Made by a program: the position numbers and the translations under genes. From Cupriavidus taiwanensis LMG 19424 (lineage in GTDB: Bacteria > Pseudomonadota > Gammaproteobacteria > Burkholderiales > Burkholderiaceae), in the NCBI RefSeq assembly GCF_000069785.1, contig NC_010530.1, positions 2,164,001-2,228,000 on the forward strand: a stretch of DNA of 64,000 nucleotides, read 5' to 3'. Positions 42,928-52,311 of this stretch are shown piece after piece. The notes beneath the pieces were generated by a model. That model was not told the origin of the DNA. It worked only from the letters and a program-made list of their open reading frames with translations, and did not search any database. How positions within the stretch are numbered: position 1 is the first letter of the stretch; every line of letters starts with the position of its first letter.

Positions 42928-43273
42928 AGGGGGCTCCGATAGTCGTGAGGTGGCACTGCGCGGGGCGCAGACAAACAGTCTAGGCGCTAACCCCAAGGGG
43001 CGCGCGAATTCCATTGGCTCTAAATCAGGGCAAAAATGGGAAGGCCGTGCAGCGAAACCGTTCATTCGAGGCGCGATGTTACGGAGAAGGTTGCGGCAAT
43101 CCTGCCCGCAATCGACGTCCAATCGGCGTGCAACCGGCATGACAATGCTGGCGACAAGCTGCCCGACAATCTCTCCGTGCAATCTCCGTTATTTTTTGTA
43201 AAATTTTTTCAGGTGCTCTGTCACCGGAATTTCTAGTACCATGCAGCGGCCTAATTGCAGAAAGGGGATATAA
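42928..43273. other. 346-base AT-rich leader region of the H-NS gene
   Basis: Divergent region between the glyoxalase-fold gene and H-NS. The last 90 bases (about 43185-43273) are strikingly AT-rich for this genome, with runs ATTTTTTGTAAAATTTTTTC. Such bent DNA is the preferred H-NS target, consistent with H-NS autoregulation. AGAAAGGGGATATAA provides the ribosome-binding site. Confidence 0.6.
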
Positions 43274-43582
43274 ATGGCGACATACAAGCAACTCCTGGCT
43301 GAGAAGGAAGCGCTGGAAGCCAAGCTGAATGAAGTGCGCGCGAACGAAGTGGCGGGCGTGATCGATAAAATCCGCGAACTGATGACCGAATATGGCCTGA
43401 CCGCGGAAGACATCCTGCCCCGGCGCAAGCGCGGCCGTCCCGCCGGCAGCAGCGCACGCAAGCCTGCCGCCGCCCTGCCCCCGAAGTACATGGACCCCAA
43501 GACCGGCAAGACCTGGTCGGGCCGCGGCCGTGCGCCGGCCTGGCTGGGCAAGCGCCCGGAGCGCTTCCTGATCGAGCAGTAA
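43274..43582 (+). CDS. H-NS-family nucleoid protein
   Basis: A 102-residue H-NS histone-family protein. The N-terminal coiled coil (MATYKQLLAEKEALEAKLNE to about residue 45) drives dimerisation. The linker carries an AT-hook-like KRGRPAG (52-58), and the C-terminal DNA-binding motif is TWSGRGRAPAWL (80-91). This two-module arrangement is typical of beta-proteobacterial H-NS variants. It binds AT-rich DNA and silences acquired genes. A terminator follows at 43637-43669. Confidence 0.92.
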   Translation: MATYKQLLAEKEALEAKLNEVRANEVAGVIDKIRELMTEYGLTAEDILPRRKRGRPAGSSARKPAAALPPKYMDPKTGKTWSGRGRAPAWLGKRPERFLIEQ

Positions 43583-43636
43583 CCCAGTCCTGCCGCCGGG
43601 GCTCAGCGGGCCGATCCGGTCGCCCGCTGCCCCGCC

Positions 43637-43669
43637 AACCCGTCCGCAGCCCGGGGGCCCGGACGGGTT
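43637..43669 (+). terminator. Terminator hairpin after H-NS gene
   Basis: AACCCGTCCG (43637-43646) pairs with CGGACGGGTT (43660-43669) as a perfect 10-bp stem around a GC-rich loop, ending GTTTC. It directly abuts the end of the convergent lipoprotein gene and could serve both strands. Confidence 0.7.
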
Positions 43670-44254
43670 TCACAACGCCTGGCAGACATAGTCCTTTCGT
43701 AGCGCCCTGAAACCCTGCTGCGTCGGCTCCGCCGTCAGGCGCGCGCCGCCGTCGGCCAGCGGCTGCAGGCGCAAGATCCGCGCCGAACACTGGCTGGCGG
43801 TCTCGTCCCGCTGGTAACGGATCTCATACTGCGCGCCGGCCACCGGCACGAACGACACGCCCGCGGCGCAGCGCATCTCGGGCAGCGGCGGCGCGGCCGC
43901 CGACGTCACCGCCACATAGATGCGCCGGCCCGCCTCGACCAGCCTTTCGCGCGTGCGCGCGGCCGGCTCCGGCGAACGGCCGGCCATGTCCAGGCTGCGC
44001 TCCCTTCCCATCGCCGACAACTGCCTGCCCATCCCCGCCAGCACCAGCGGCCGGGCCGGATCCGGGCACCTGGCCGGATCGACGATGGTGAACGAGGTGT
44101 TTTCGTCGGTGCTGGTCACCAGCCGCACGCTGGCGGACGGCGCACCGGCGGGCACCCGGTATTGCGCCACGCAGCCCGACGCCGCCACGGCGGCGGCGAG
44201 CATCGGCAACACGGCAAGGCGGGGCAGGAAGGCGAACGACCGGTCATGGCGCAT
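43670..44254 (-). CDS. Putative lipoprotein, 194 aa
   Basis: I do not recognise the family. The product starts MRHDRSFAFLPRLAVLPMLA and has a lipobox AASGC with lipidated C28, so it should be anchored to the outer or inner membrane facing the periplasm. The mature part has paired cysteines (DPARCPDP, MRCAAG, SQCSARI, DYVCQAL). Residues YVPAG-like YRVPAGAPSASVRLVTS suggest a beta-rich fold. The start at 44254 is chosen because it begins the signal peptide; the frame upstream is noncoding. Confidence 0.7.
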   Translation of the reverse strand: MRHDRSFAFLPRLAVLPMLAAAVAASGCVAQYRVPAGAPSASVRLVTSTDENTSFTIVDPARCPDPARPLVLAGMGRQLSAMGRERSLDMAGRSPEPAARTRERLVEAGRRIYVAVTSAAAPPLPEMRCAAGVSFVPVAGAQYEIRYQRDETASQCSARILRLQPLADGGARLTAEPTQQGFRALRKDYVCQAL

Positions 44255-44774
44255 GGCGGCGGGCAGGTTGAGTCGCGAAAGGGATGCCGGGCTCGATGCA
44301 GCGTTGACGGCAAGATGATGCGAAATGGCGCCTGGATGCGGCCCGATCACGCCGAGGCCGATTCGGGGGCCGCTGGAGCCGCAGGATTCCCGCCATGCCG
44401 TCAAAGCGATCCAGCATACCCGCTTCCGACGCCCGCCGGCAGCCGCACAAACCCATGTTGAAAACTTCGACGTGATATCCACAGAATCTGTGGATATCCT
44501 GCCGTGCCCCGTCCGAAAAGCCCGGTCTGTGCGCCACCGCACCGGACTGCCCAAATTTTAAGCAACGGGTTGCATCGGCCCGCCAGGCCAGCAGCGGCGC
44601 GGCCCTCCCTGCCGCCTGGCATCCAGGGATACCTTCCCGAGCGTGCGTTAAGCTGCCTGGCACACACTTCCGGCCGCCTCGCGCCCTTGAAGGGGCCATC
44701 GTCACCGCGTAATCTCTTTCGTACCGGGGGCTGCACTGGCGCACTTGCGCCACCTTGCCAGCCAGAAAACGACG
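44255..44774. other. 520-base divergent region with a long palindrome
   Basis: Lies between the leftward lipoprotein gene and the rightward AraC gene. It contains the 25-bp palindrome at 44474-44498. No supported gene: both strands have open frames, but they are Ala/Arg/Pro-rich and lack motifs. Confidence 0.55.
44474..44498. promoter_or_regulatory. 25-bp near-perfect palindrome, DnaA-box-like arms
   Basis: GATATCCACAGA and TCTGTGGATATC are perfect 12-bp inverted arms around a single A. Each arm contains ATATCCACA, one base from the DnaA-box consensus TTATCCACA. A shorter relative lies at 28850-28872. It sits about 220 nt upstream of the lipoprotein start and about 280 nt upstream of the AraC gene. 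Likely a protein-binding operator or a hairpin; the regulator is unknown. Confidence 0.5.
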
Positions 44775-45803
44775 ATGCCACAACAAGAGCCTATCCAGGC
44801 CGGGCCGTTGCCTCGTGACCTGCTTCACGCGCTCCGTGAAGGCGGTTACGACGTATCGGCACTCGCGCCTGCCCCGGAATCCGACACCGACTCCGACACC
44901 TGCGACCATCAACCCGCCGCGCATGCGGCCGACCCGCAACAGGCCATCCACCTGCTGCTGGCCGTCTATCACGCCACTGGCGACCCCGCCATCGGACTGT
45001 GGCTGGGCAGCCGGATGCCGCCCGACCTGCTCGGCCTTGCCGGCCTGCCCGCCATGGCCGGCCCCTCGCTGGGCACGGCGCTGCGGCGCATCGCGCGCTA
45101 CCAGAAGCTGCTGGCCGGCGATCGCGTCGAGCTGCGCCGCCAGGGCGACGAGGCCTGGGTCTGCATCCGCCCGAGCGATCCCGAGGCGCCCGACAGCCGG
45201 CCGCGCATCGACATGGAGCTGTGCTCGCTGCTGGCGTTCGGCCGCCGCTTCACGCGCAAGCCGCTGCATCCGCTGCGGGTATCGCTGCGCATCGGCCGGC
45301 CGGCCTGGCACCTGCGCTATACCGAGGCCTTCGACTGCCCGGTGCGCTTTGGCGAGCCGGAAGACGCGATCGTGTTCGGCCGCCGTGACCTGGCGTTGCG
45401 GCTGATGGCCCGCGACCGCTCCAGCCCCTCGGCGCCGCCCGCCAGCCGCGACCTGCGGCCCGCCGCGGCATCGCTGGGCGATGTGCGCAGCGCCCTGCAG
45501 CAGCTGGCCGGCGACCGCGCCCTGAGCCTGGCCGCGGTGGCGCGCCATCTCGATATCAGCGAGCGCACGCTGCAGCGCCGGCTGATGGCCGCCGGCACCA
45601 GCTTCCGCACGCTGTGCGAAGACGCGCGGCGGGACCTGGCCGGCCACTACCTGAGCGAAGGCGAGATGTCGCTGGGAGAAATCGCGTTCCGGTTGGGCTT
45701 TGACGATGCCAACTCGTTCTTCCGCGCGTTCCGGCGCTGGACCGGCATGACGCCGGGCGACTACCGTCGCCACGCCACGCCCGCGCCGCAGCAGCCGGCC
45801 TAG
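44775..45803 (+). CDS. AraC-family transcriptional regulator
   Basis: A 342-residue AraC regulator of the branch with an N-terminal arabinose-binding-like domain (LGLAGLPAMAGPSLGTALRR ... RRFTRKPLHPLRVSL) and a C-terminal double HTH (LSLAAVARHLDISERTLQRR and MSLGEIAFRLGFDDANSFFR, ending WTGMTPGDYRR). The start at 44775 gives MPQQEPIQAG. It is convergent with a LysR gene that ends 13 nt past it. Target and effector unknown. Confidence 0.87.
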   Translation: MPQQEPIQAGPLPRDLLHALREGGYDVSALAPAPESDTDSDTCDHQPAAHAADPQQAIHLLLAVYHATGDPAIGLWLGSRMPPDLLGLAGLPAMAGPSLGTALRRIARYQKLLAGDRVELRRQGDEAWVCIRPSDPEAPDSRPRIDMELCSLLAFGRRFTRKPLHPLRVSLRIGRPAWHLRYTEAFDCPVRFGEPEDAIVFGRRDLALRLMARDRSSPSAPPASRDLRPAAASLGDVRSALQQLAGDRALSLAAVARHLDISERTLQRRLMAAGTSFRTLCEDARRDLAGHYLSEGEMSLGEIAFRLGFDDANSFFRAFRRWTGMTPGDYRRHATPAPQQPA

Positions 45804-45816
45804 CGGTGCGCCTGGC

Positions 45817-46737
45817 TCACCCGCCGCGGAGCCGTTCCCACGGCGGGTTGTCGCCAAAGCGCTCGGCCAGGAAATCGACGAAGGCGCGCACCCGCGGCGG
45901 CACCAGGCGCCGCTGCGGCATCACCGCGTAGATGCCGGTGTCCGCCAGCGGGTAGTCGGGCAGCACCTGCACCAGCCGGCCGGCCCGCAGGTCGGCGCAG
46001 ACATGCCAGGCCGAATGCAGCGCGATGCCGAAGCCGGCCAGCGCCGCGTCGGACAGCAGCTCGCCGGTATTGGCCTCGATCCGGCCGCGCACGCGCACGG
46101 CAATTTCGCCCCCGGCGCCATCGCCCAGCCGCCACACATCCTGCCGTCCCTGGCTGCCCACCAGCAGCAGGCAGTCGTGCCGCGCCAGGTCCTGCGGCGT
46201 GCGCGGCATGCCGCGCCGGCGCAGGTAGTCGGGCGAGGCGCACAGCAGCCTCCGGTTATTGGCCAGCCGCCGCGCGACCAGCGCCGAGTCGTCGAGCGCG
46301 CCGATGCGGATCGCCAGGTCAAAGCCGGCGCTGACCAGGTCCAGCACGTGGTCGCTCAGGTTGACGCTGAGCGATACCCCCGGATGCCGCGCCAGGAACT
46401 CCGGCAGCAGCGGCGAGACGTAGAGCCGCCCGAACGACGACGAGGTCGTCACCCGCAGGGTGCCGGTGATGCCCGTGCCCGCCTGCCGCAGCGAGGCCCC
46501 CAGCGCCTCCAGGTCGTCCACCAGCGCGCGCCCCTGCTCTGCCAGCACCGCGCCTTCAGGGGTGACGTGCAGGCGCCGCGTGGTGCGATGCAGCAGGCGC
46601 ACGCCCAGCTCGCGTTCCAGCCGTTGCAGCCGCTGGCTGGCCACCGCCACCGACAGGTCCAGGCTGCGCGCCGCGGCACTGATCGAGCCCAGGTCGAGCA
46701 CGCGCAGGAACAGCCCGATATCGCCGATCCGGTCCAT
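45817..46737 (-). CDS. LysR-type transcriptional regulator
   Basis: A 306-residue LysR regulator starting MDRIGDIGLFLRVLDLGSIS, with the recognition region LDLSVAVASQRLQRLERELG and a complete effector domain (LRVTTSSSFGRLYVSPLLPE). It is divergent from an MFS exporter gene (46844); 106 bases separate the two starts, so the regulator probably controls that exporter. The intergenic stretch is AT-rich with CTAATTATTG, a plausible LysR-bound promoter. Confidence 0.87.
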   Translation of the reverse strand: MDRIGDIGLFLRVLDLGSISAAARSLDLSVAVASQRLQRLERELGVRLLHRTTRRLHVTPEGAVLAEQGRALVDDLEALGASLRQAGTGITGTLRVTTSSSFGRLYVSPLLPEFLARHPGVSLSVNLSDHVLDLVSAGFDLAIRIGALDDSALVARRLANNRRLLCASPDYLRRRGMPRTPQDLARHDCLLLVGSQGRQDVWRLGDGAGGEIAVRVRGRIEANTGELLSDAALAGFGIALHSAWHVCADLRAGRLVQVLPDYPLADTGIYAVMPQRRLVPPRVRAFVDFLAERFGDNPPWERLRGG

Positions 46738-46843
46738 GATTCTCAACTAATTATTGAAACTCATTATGGATCATGCCGGTTTTTACTGAAGCCGAAAAGG
46801 GCCAGACTGCGGGCTTCGTCCTCTCTTGCGCCCCTTTCCGACC

Positions 46844-48073
46844 ATGGCCTCCTCCCCTTCCAGTCTCGCCGCGCCCGCCCCGGCCCGGCTGCCGCTGGCG
46901 CTGTACGCGCTGACCGCCGGCTCGTTTGGCATCGGCTGCGCCGAATTCGTCATCATGGGCCTGCTGCTGCAGGTCGCCGCCGACCTGCAGGTGACCATCG
47001 CCGCGGCCGGCATGCTGGTGTCCGGCTACGCGCTCGGGGTCTTCGCCGGGGCGCCGGTGCTGACCCTGCTGACCCGCCGCATGCCCCGCAAGGCGGTGCT
47101 GCTGGCGCTGATGGTGATCTATACCGTGGGCAACGCCGCCTGCGCGCTGGCGCCTGACTACACCACGCTGATGATCGCGCGCGTGCTGACCTCGCTCACG
47201 CATGGCACCTTTTTCGGCGTCGGCGCGGTGGTCGCCACCGGACTGGTGCCGGAGCACCGCCGCGCCTCGGCGATTTCGGTGATGTTCTCGGGCCTGACCC
47301 TGGCCACGCTGCTGGGCATGCCCGCTGGCGCCTGGCTGGGCCTGCACCTGGGCTGGCGCTCGACCTTCTGGGCGATGACGCTGGTCGGCCTGCTGTCGCT
47401 GGCGGTGATCGCGCTGCTGGTGCAGAAGAGCCAGGACCACGGCGCGCGCGTGGCGCTGCGCGACGAGCTGGCCACCATCGGCCGCCCGCAGGTGCTGCTG
47501 GGGCTGTTGATGACGGTGCTGCAGTCGATGGGGATCTTCGCCGTGATCACTTATGTGCAGCCCTTGCTGACCCGGGTATCCGGCTTTGGCGAGGCCGCGG
47601 TATCGCCGATCCTGCTGCTGTTCGGCGCCGGCATGATCGTCGGCAACGTGCTGGGGGGCCGCTTTGCCGACCGCGCCCCGACGCGCGCGGTGCTGGCCAC
47701 GCTGGCCACGCTGACGCTGGTGCTGGCGGCGATGACGCTGGCCATCCACAGCCAGGTGCTGGTGGTGGCCTTCGTTGGCATCCTCGGCGTCGCGGCCTTT
47801 GCCACCGTGTCGCCGCTGCAGTTGCGCGTGCTGCGCCACGCCCGCGGCGCCGGCGAGAACCTGGCATCGAGCTTCAATATCGCCGCGTTCAACCTGGGCA
47901 ATGGCCTGGGCGCGTGGATGGGCGGGGTGGTGGTGGACCACGGGCCGGGGCTCACCGCGCTGCCGTGGATCGCGGCGCTGGCGCCGATGGCGGCGCTGGC
48001 GGTGGCGTGGCTGAGCGTGAAACTGGAACAAGGCGCAAACGCCCGCGCGCCCATGGCGCAGGCCTGCCCCTGA
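46844..48073 (+). CDS. MFS drug-efflux-type transporter
   Basis: A 409-residue 12-segment major facilitator of the DHA1 group (AraJ/YdhP-like). Recognisable elements are AEFVIMGLLLQVAADL in segment 1, the GYALGVFAGAPVLTLLTRRM loop (motif A region) and GLTLATLLGMPAGAWLG (motif C region). Such proteins export sugars, purines or drugs with proton antiport. The ATG at 46844 begins MASSPSSLAA. Divergent from the LysR gene, its presumed regulator. Confidence 0.85.
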   Translation: MASSPSSLAAPAPARLPLALYALTAGSFGIGCAEFVIMGLLLQVAADLQVTIAAAGMLVSGYALGVFAGAPVLTLLTRRMPRKAVLLALMVIYTVGNAACALAPDYTTLMIARVLTSLTHGTFFGVGAVVATGLVPEHRRASAISVMFSGLTLATLLGMPAGAWLGLHLGWRSTFWAMTLVGLLSLAVIALLVQKSQDHGARVALRDELATIGRPQVLLGLLMTVLQSMGIFAVITYVQPLLTRVSGFGEAAVSPILLLFGAGMIVGNVLGGRFADRAPTRAVLATLATLTLVLAAMTLAIHSQVLVVAFVGILGVAAFATVSPLQLRVLRHARGAGENLASSFNIAAFNLGNGLGAWMGGVVVDHGPGLTALPWIAALAPMAALAVAWLSVKLEQGANARAPMAQACP

Positions 48074-48107
48074 ATGCCCGCACGATGTTCCTGACGCCCT
48101 GCGCGAA

Positions 48108-49334
48108 TCAGCCCGGCTTGCCGTCCACGCGCGGGCGCGCCAGCCGCGGCGCATACGTCAGCGCGTAGAGGCCGAATCCCGCCACCCAGCACGCGCCCGC
48201 GCCCCACACCCAATGCAGGTAGCCGGCGGGCCAGGCCATCGGCCCGAACACCCGCAACACCGCCGCCGCGGCCACCAGCCAGTACGCCGCGGTCTCGGCG
48301 CGGCGGGCCACCAGCACGCGGCCGGTGTGGCCCAGCGCGGTGCGGGTGATCATGGCGATGATCGCCACCCCGAGCACGCCCACGGTGAAGGCGTGCGTCG
48401 CCAGCCCGGCCATCACCAGTCCCAGCGCACCGAGCGCCTGCAGCAGCAGCGCCAGCGGCAGCCACGCGTAGGCCAGGTGCAGCACCCACAGGATCGGCCG
48501 GTTGCCGACCGCATGACCGCGCCACCCCGCCACCCGAATGCCCAGCACCAGCGCGGCCAGCAGCGACAGTGCCGCCACCAGCCATGCGGGCACGGGCAGC
48601 AGCCCGGCCGCCAGCCCGAGCACCGCAGCGGGAATCACCAGCCGATCCACCTGCCGGTACTGGCGCAGCCGGAAGCCGGGAATCGCATTGGTGGTGAACA
48701 TCGGGATCACGCGCCCGCCGATCACCACCACGAACAGCGTCACCAGCGCCACGCCGGCGCGGCAGGCCAGCATCGCGCCGGCGTCATGGCCGCGCGCCTG
48801 CAGCCACAGGCTGGCGATATCGGCCAGCGCCAGCAGCCATAGCGCGAGCGCCAGCGGATAGTTGCGGCGATTGCCCCCGCGCACCAGCGTGCGCGTGAAG
48901 GCCAGCGCCGCCAGCGGCAGGAACGCGGCTTCGACCGCAAAGGCCGCAATACCGGGCACTACCCACAGGCCCACGCGTCCCGCCAGCCACAGCCCGAACA
49001 GCACGGCCAGCGCGGCGCCGGTCGGCGTCGGGTGCCCGGTCCAGGCCCGCCCGGCCGTGAACAGGAATCCCACCACGATGGCCGCGGCAAAGCCGAACAC
49101 CATCTCGTGCGCGTGCCAGAACATCGGCGGCAGTGCCGGTGGCGGCGCGAACGCGTGCATGCCCGCCAGCATCGCCGTCCACGCTGCCAGCGCCAGCGCG
49201 GCAAACACCGCGCCGCCCAGATAGAACGGACGGAACCCCAGCGCGAACAGGGCAAAGCCACGTGGCGGCGGGCCCGCGGGGGCCTGGCCGGAAGGCGGCA
49301 TGCGCCGCGCGGGAAGGATGGGAATGGTTTCCAT
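48108..49334 (-). CDS. nnrS: NnrS-family protein
   Basis: A 408-residue heme/copper-containing membrane protein of the NnrS family, about 12 hydrophobic segments. Landmarks are FALFALGFRPFYLGGAVFAA near the start, FWHAHEMVFGFAAAIVVGFL and VVIGGRVIPMFTTNAIPGF. In denitrifiers it is induced with NO metabolism and relieves nitrosative stress. It is divergent from narK1, so their intergenic region (49335-49565) probably carries an anaerobic regulator's sites. The ATG at 49334 (METIPILPAR) is preferred. Confidence 0.9.
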   Translation of the reverse strand: METIPILPARRMPPSGQAPAGPPPRGFALFALGFRPFYLGGAVFAALALAAWTAMLAGMHAFAPPPALPPMFWHAHEMVFGFAAAIVVGFLFTAGRAWTGHPTPTGAALAVLFGLWLAGRVGLWVVPGIAAFAVEAAFLPLAALAFTRTLVRGGNRRNYPLALALWLLALADIASLWLQARGHDAGAMLACRAGVALVTLFVVVIGGRVIPMFTTNAIPGFRLRQYRQVDRLVIPAAVLGLAAGLLPVPAWLVAALSLLAALVLGIRVAGWRGHAVGNRPILWVLHLAYAWLPLALLLQALGALGLVMAGLATHAFTVGVLGVAIIAMITRTALGHTGRVLVARRAETAAYWLVAAAAVLRVFGPMAWPAGYLHWVWGAGACWVAGFGLYALTYAPRLARPRVDGKPG

Positions 49335-49565
49335 GGCTGGGGAAGCGATCAGGGGCGGCGCGGGGTCGCCGCGGCAGCGCGAGGCGATGCGCCGCATCTC
49401 GTGCCCACGATAGCACCGCCGCGGCGCCGGCGACCTCCCCCGGTAGAACTACCTCCAAAGGCAGTCAACGCCAGCGCGCGCGCTGTGCTGCCGGCGAATA
49501 GGCAGCACCAGCGCCCGCCCCTACTCTGGCATCACCCCCGCCAAAGTTGACTCAGGAGCATGGCC
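49335..49565. promoter_or_regulatory. Divergent nnrS-narK control region
   Basis: This 231-base stretch carries the promoters of nnrS and the nar operon. It holds the dyad GGTAG-AA-CTACC (49442-49453), which includes a near-match to the NarL heptamer in inverted orientation, and an AGTCAA half-site (49462-49467). No full FNR box (TTGAT-N4-ATCAA) is present. Control by NarL and/or FNR is likely from biology but not proven by the sequence. Confidence 0.4.
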
Positions 49566-50846
49566 ATGGCCACCCAATCCCGCGCGCCGGACCCGATCCC
49601 GCCCGGCGCCGCCATCACGCTGGCGTCCAGTACTTTCGCCTTCACCATCTGCTTTGCCGTCTGGATGCTGTTCGCGGTCCTCGGCATTCCCCTCAAGCAA
49701 CAGCTCGGCCTCAACGACACCGAATTCGGCCTGCTCGCGGCCACCCCGGTGCTGAGCGGCTCGCTGATCCGCGTGCCGCTGGGGCTGTGGACCGACCGCT
49801 TCGGCGGCCGCATCGTGTTCTTCGTGCTGATGCTGGCCACCGTGATTCCGATCTGGCTGATCTCGTACGCGACCACGCTGTGGCAGCTGCTGGTGCTGGG
49901 GCTGTTCGTTGGCCTCGCGGGCGGCTCGTTCTCGGTGGGCACGCCTTACGTGGCGCGCTGGTTCCCGCGCTCGCGCCAGGGGCTGGCGATGGGCATCTTC
50001 GGCGCCGGCAACTCGGGCGCGGCGCTGACCAAGTTCGTCGCCCCGGCCCTGATCCTGGCGGCCGGCACCTGGACCATCGTGCCGCGCGTGTATTCGGTGG
50101 CCATGCTGGCCACCGCGCTGCTGTTCTGGGTGTTCTCGCGCAGCAACCCGGCGCACGTGGTCAAGTCCAGCGCCGGCTGGCGCGAGCAGCTGGCGGTGAT
50201 GCGCGACCCGCGCGTGTGGCGCTACTCGCAGTATTACTCGGTGGTGTTCGGCGGCTATGTCGGCCTGTCGCTGTGGATGACCAAGTACTACATCGGCGAG
50301 TACGGCTTCGACATCAAGGTGGCGGCCTTCCTTGCCGCGTGCTTTTCGCTGCCGGGCGGCGTGCTGCGCGCGATCGGCGGCTGGATCTCGGACCGCTACG
50401 GTGCCCATCGCACCACCTGGTGGGTGATGTGGGTGAGCTGGGTCGGCTTCTTCCTGCTCAGCTATCCGCAGACCGACTTCATCGTCCAGACCACCAGCGG
50501 CCCGCAGGCCTTCCGCATCGCGCTGACGCCCACGCTCTTCACCATCCTGCTGTTCGTGGTCGGCATCGCCTTCGCCATCGGCAAGGCCTCGGTGTTCAAG
50601 TTCATCTCCAACGACTTCACCCACAACATCGGCGCGGTCTCCGGCGTGGTGGGCCTGGCCGGCGGGCTGGGCGGCTTCGTGCTGCCGATCCTGTTCGGCA
50701 TGCTGGCCGACCTGACCGGCATCCGCAGTAGCTGCTTCATGCTGATGTACGGCACCGTGTGCGTGAGCCTGGTGTGGATGCACTACAGCCACCGCGCCGA
50801 ACGCCAGCGCAAGGCCCAGGCCGTCGGCCTGACCCAGCCCGCTTGA
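49566..50846 (+). CDS. narK1: Nitrate/nitrite transporter NarK1
   Basis: A 426-residue MFS nitrate transporter with 12 segments. It carries the nitrate signature GLAGGSFSVGTPYVARWFP (second half of NS1-like motif) and GVVGLAGGLGGFVLPILFG (NS2), with NarK1-type length. NarK1 proteins are usually the nitrate:proton symporter half. The ATG at 49566 follows CAGGAGC by 7 nt; the ATG at 49560 is an alternative. First gene of the nar operon, 62 nt before narK2. Confidence 0.9.
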   Translation: MATQSRAPDPIPPGAAITLASSTFAFTICFAVWMLFAVLGIPLKQQLGLNDTEFGLLAATPVLSGSLIRVPLGLWTDRFGGRIVFFVLMLATVIPIWLISYATTLWQLLVLGLFVGLAGGSFSVGTPYVARWFPRSRQGLAMGIFGAGNSGAALTKFVAPALILAAGTWTIVPRVYSVAMLATALLFWVFSRSNPAHVVKSSAGWREQLAVMRDPRVWRYSQYYSVVFGGYVGLSLWMTKYYIGEYGFDIKVAAFLAACFSLPGGVLRAIGGWISDRYGAHRTTWWVMWVSWVGFFLLSYPQTDFIVQTTSGPQAFRIALTPTLFTILLFVVGIAFAIGKASVFKFISNDFTHNIGAVSGVVGLAGGLGGFVLPILFGMLADLTGIRSSCFMLMYGTVCVSLVWMHYSHRAERQRKAQAVGLTQPA

Positions 50847-50908
50847 CACCGCACCGTGGCACCCACCCACGCGCGCCTCCGCGCATTCTTCATCAAGGCA
50901 CACTGATC

Positions 50909-52294
50909 ATGACCTCATCCGTACTCACCCGCTGGGAGCCCGAGAACGCGGCGTTCTGGCAAAGCAAGGGCGAGCGCATCGCCTACCGCAACCTGTGGAT
51001 CTCGATCCCGGCGCTGATGCTGGCCTTCGTGGTCTGGATGCTGTGGAGCGTGGTCGCGGTCAACCTCGACCGCGCCGGCTTCCAGTTCACCAAGAACCAG
51101 CTGTTCTGGCTGACCGCGCTGCCGGCGCTGTCGGGCGCCACGCTGCGCATCTTCTATTCCTTCCTGGTGCCGGTGTTCGGCGGGCGCCGCTTCACCGCGA
51201 TCTCCACCGCGCTGCTGCTGATCCCTGCACTGGGCATGGGCTTCGCGCTGCGCGACCCGTCCACCGGCTATCCCACGCTGCTGGTGCTGGCGCTGCTGTG
51301 CGGGCTGGGCGGCGCCAATTTCAGTTCGTCGATGGCCAATATCAGCTTCTTCTTCCCCAAGGCGAAGAAGGGACTGGCCACCGGGCTGAACGCCGGCATC
51401 GGCAATCTGGGCGTGTCGGTGGTGCAGTTCGTCACGCCGCTGGTGGTGTCGCTGGCGGTGTTCGGCGCGCTCGGCGGCGAGCCGCAGCAATACCAGGCCC
51501 ACGGCGCCACGCAGAACCTGTGGCTGCAGAACGCGGGCTTTGTCTGGGTGCCGTTCATCGTCGTGTCCGCCTTGGCCGCGTGGTTCGGCATGCATGACAT
51601 CGCCGATGCCAGGGCGTCGTTCGCCGAGCAGGCCGTGATCTTCAAGCGCAAGCACAACTGGCTGATGTGCTGGCTGTACGTGGGCACCTTCGGCTCGTTC
51701 ATCGGCTTCTCGGCCGGCCTGGCACTGCTGACCAAGTCGCAGTTCCCGGGCGTGAACCCGACCGCCTACGCCTTCCTGGGGCCGCTGGTCGGTGCGCTGA
51801 CGCGGCCCGTCGGCGGCTGGATCTCCGACAAGCTTGGCGGTGCGCGCGTCACGCTGTGGACCTTCGTCGGCATGATCGCGGCGGTGTTCGCCGTGCTGGC
51901 AGCGCTGCCGCACGACGGCACCGGCGGCAACTTCACGTGGTTCCTCGCGGCCTTCATCGCGCTGTTCGCGCTGACCGGCATCGGCAACGGCTCGACCTTC
52001 CGCATGATCCCGGTGATCTTCCTGACCGAGCGCCAGCGCGCCGCCAAGGGCAAGGGTGACGCCGCGCACCGCCAGGCGCTGCAGGAGGCCGGCAAGGAAT
52101 CCGCCGCGGTGCTGGGCTTTTCCGGTGCGATCGGCGCGTACGGCGGCTTCTTCATCCCCAAGAGCTTCGGCACCTCGCTGGAGCTGACCGGCGCGCCCGA
52201 CGCCGCGCTGTACTGCTTCATCGCCTTCTATGTCAGCTGCGTGCTGGTGACGTGGTGGTACTACGCGCGCCGCAACGCTCCCATGCCCTGCTGA
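50909..52294 (+). CDS. narK2: Nitrate/nitrite transporter NarK2
   Basis: A 461-residue NarK2-type MFS carrier that exchanges periplasmic nitrate for cytosolic nitrite. It starts MTSSVLTRWEPENAAFWQSK and keeps the conserved GLGGANFSSSMANISFFFP and GIGNGSTFRMIPVIF nitrate-signature segments. Longer than NarK1 owing to an extra cytosolic loop (about residues 375-395: ERQRAAKGKGDAAHR). The two paralogues in tandem match the narK1K2 arrangement of denitrifying proteobacteria. Confidence 0.9.
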   Translation: MTSSVLTRWEPENAAFWQSKGERIAYRNLWISIPALMLAFVVWMLWSVVAVNLDRAGFQFTKNQLFWLTALPALSGATLRIFYSFLVPVFGGRRFTAISTALLLIPALGMGFALRDPSTGYPTLLVLALLCGLGGANFSSSMANISFFFPKAKKGLATGLNAGIGNLGVSVVQFVTPLVVSLAVFGALGGEPQQYQAHGATQNLWLQNAGFVWVPFIVVSALAAWFGMHDIADARASFAEQAVIFKRKHNWLMCWLYVGTFGSFIGFSAGLALLTKSQFPGVNPTAYAFLGPLVGALTRPVGGWISDKLGGARVTLWTFVGMIAAVFAVLAALPHDGTGGNFTWFLAAFIALFALTGIGNGSTFRMIPVIFLTERQRAAKGKGDAAHRQALQEAGKESAAVLGFSGAIGAYGGFFIPKSFGTSLELTGAPDAALYCFIAFYVSCVLVTWWYYARRNAPMPC

Positions 52295-52311
52295 AGGCCT
52301 TGCCGGCCGGA

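Noticed and set aside
49335..49565. Consensus FNR box in the nnrS-narK intergenic region
   Set aside because: Only an AGTCAA half-site was found; the left half does not match TTGAT.
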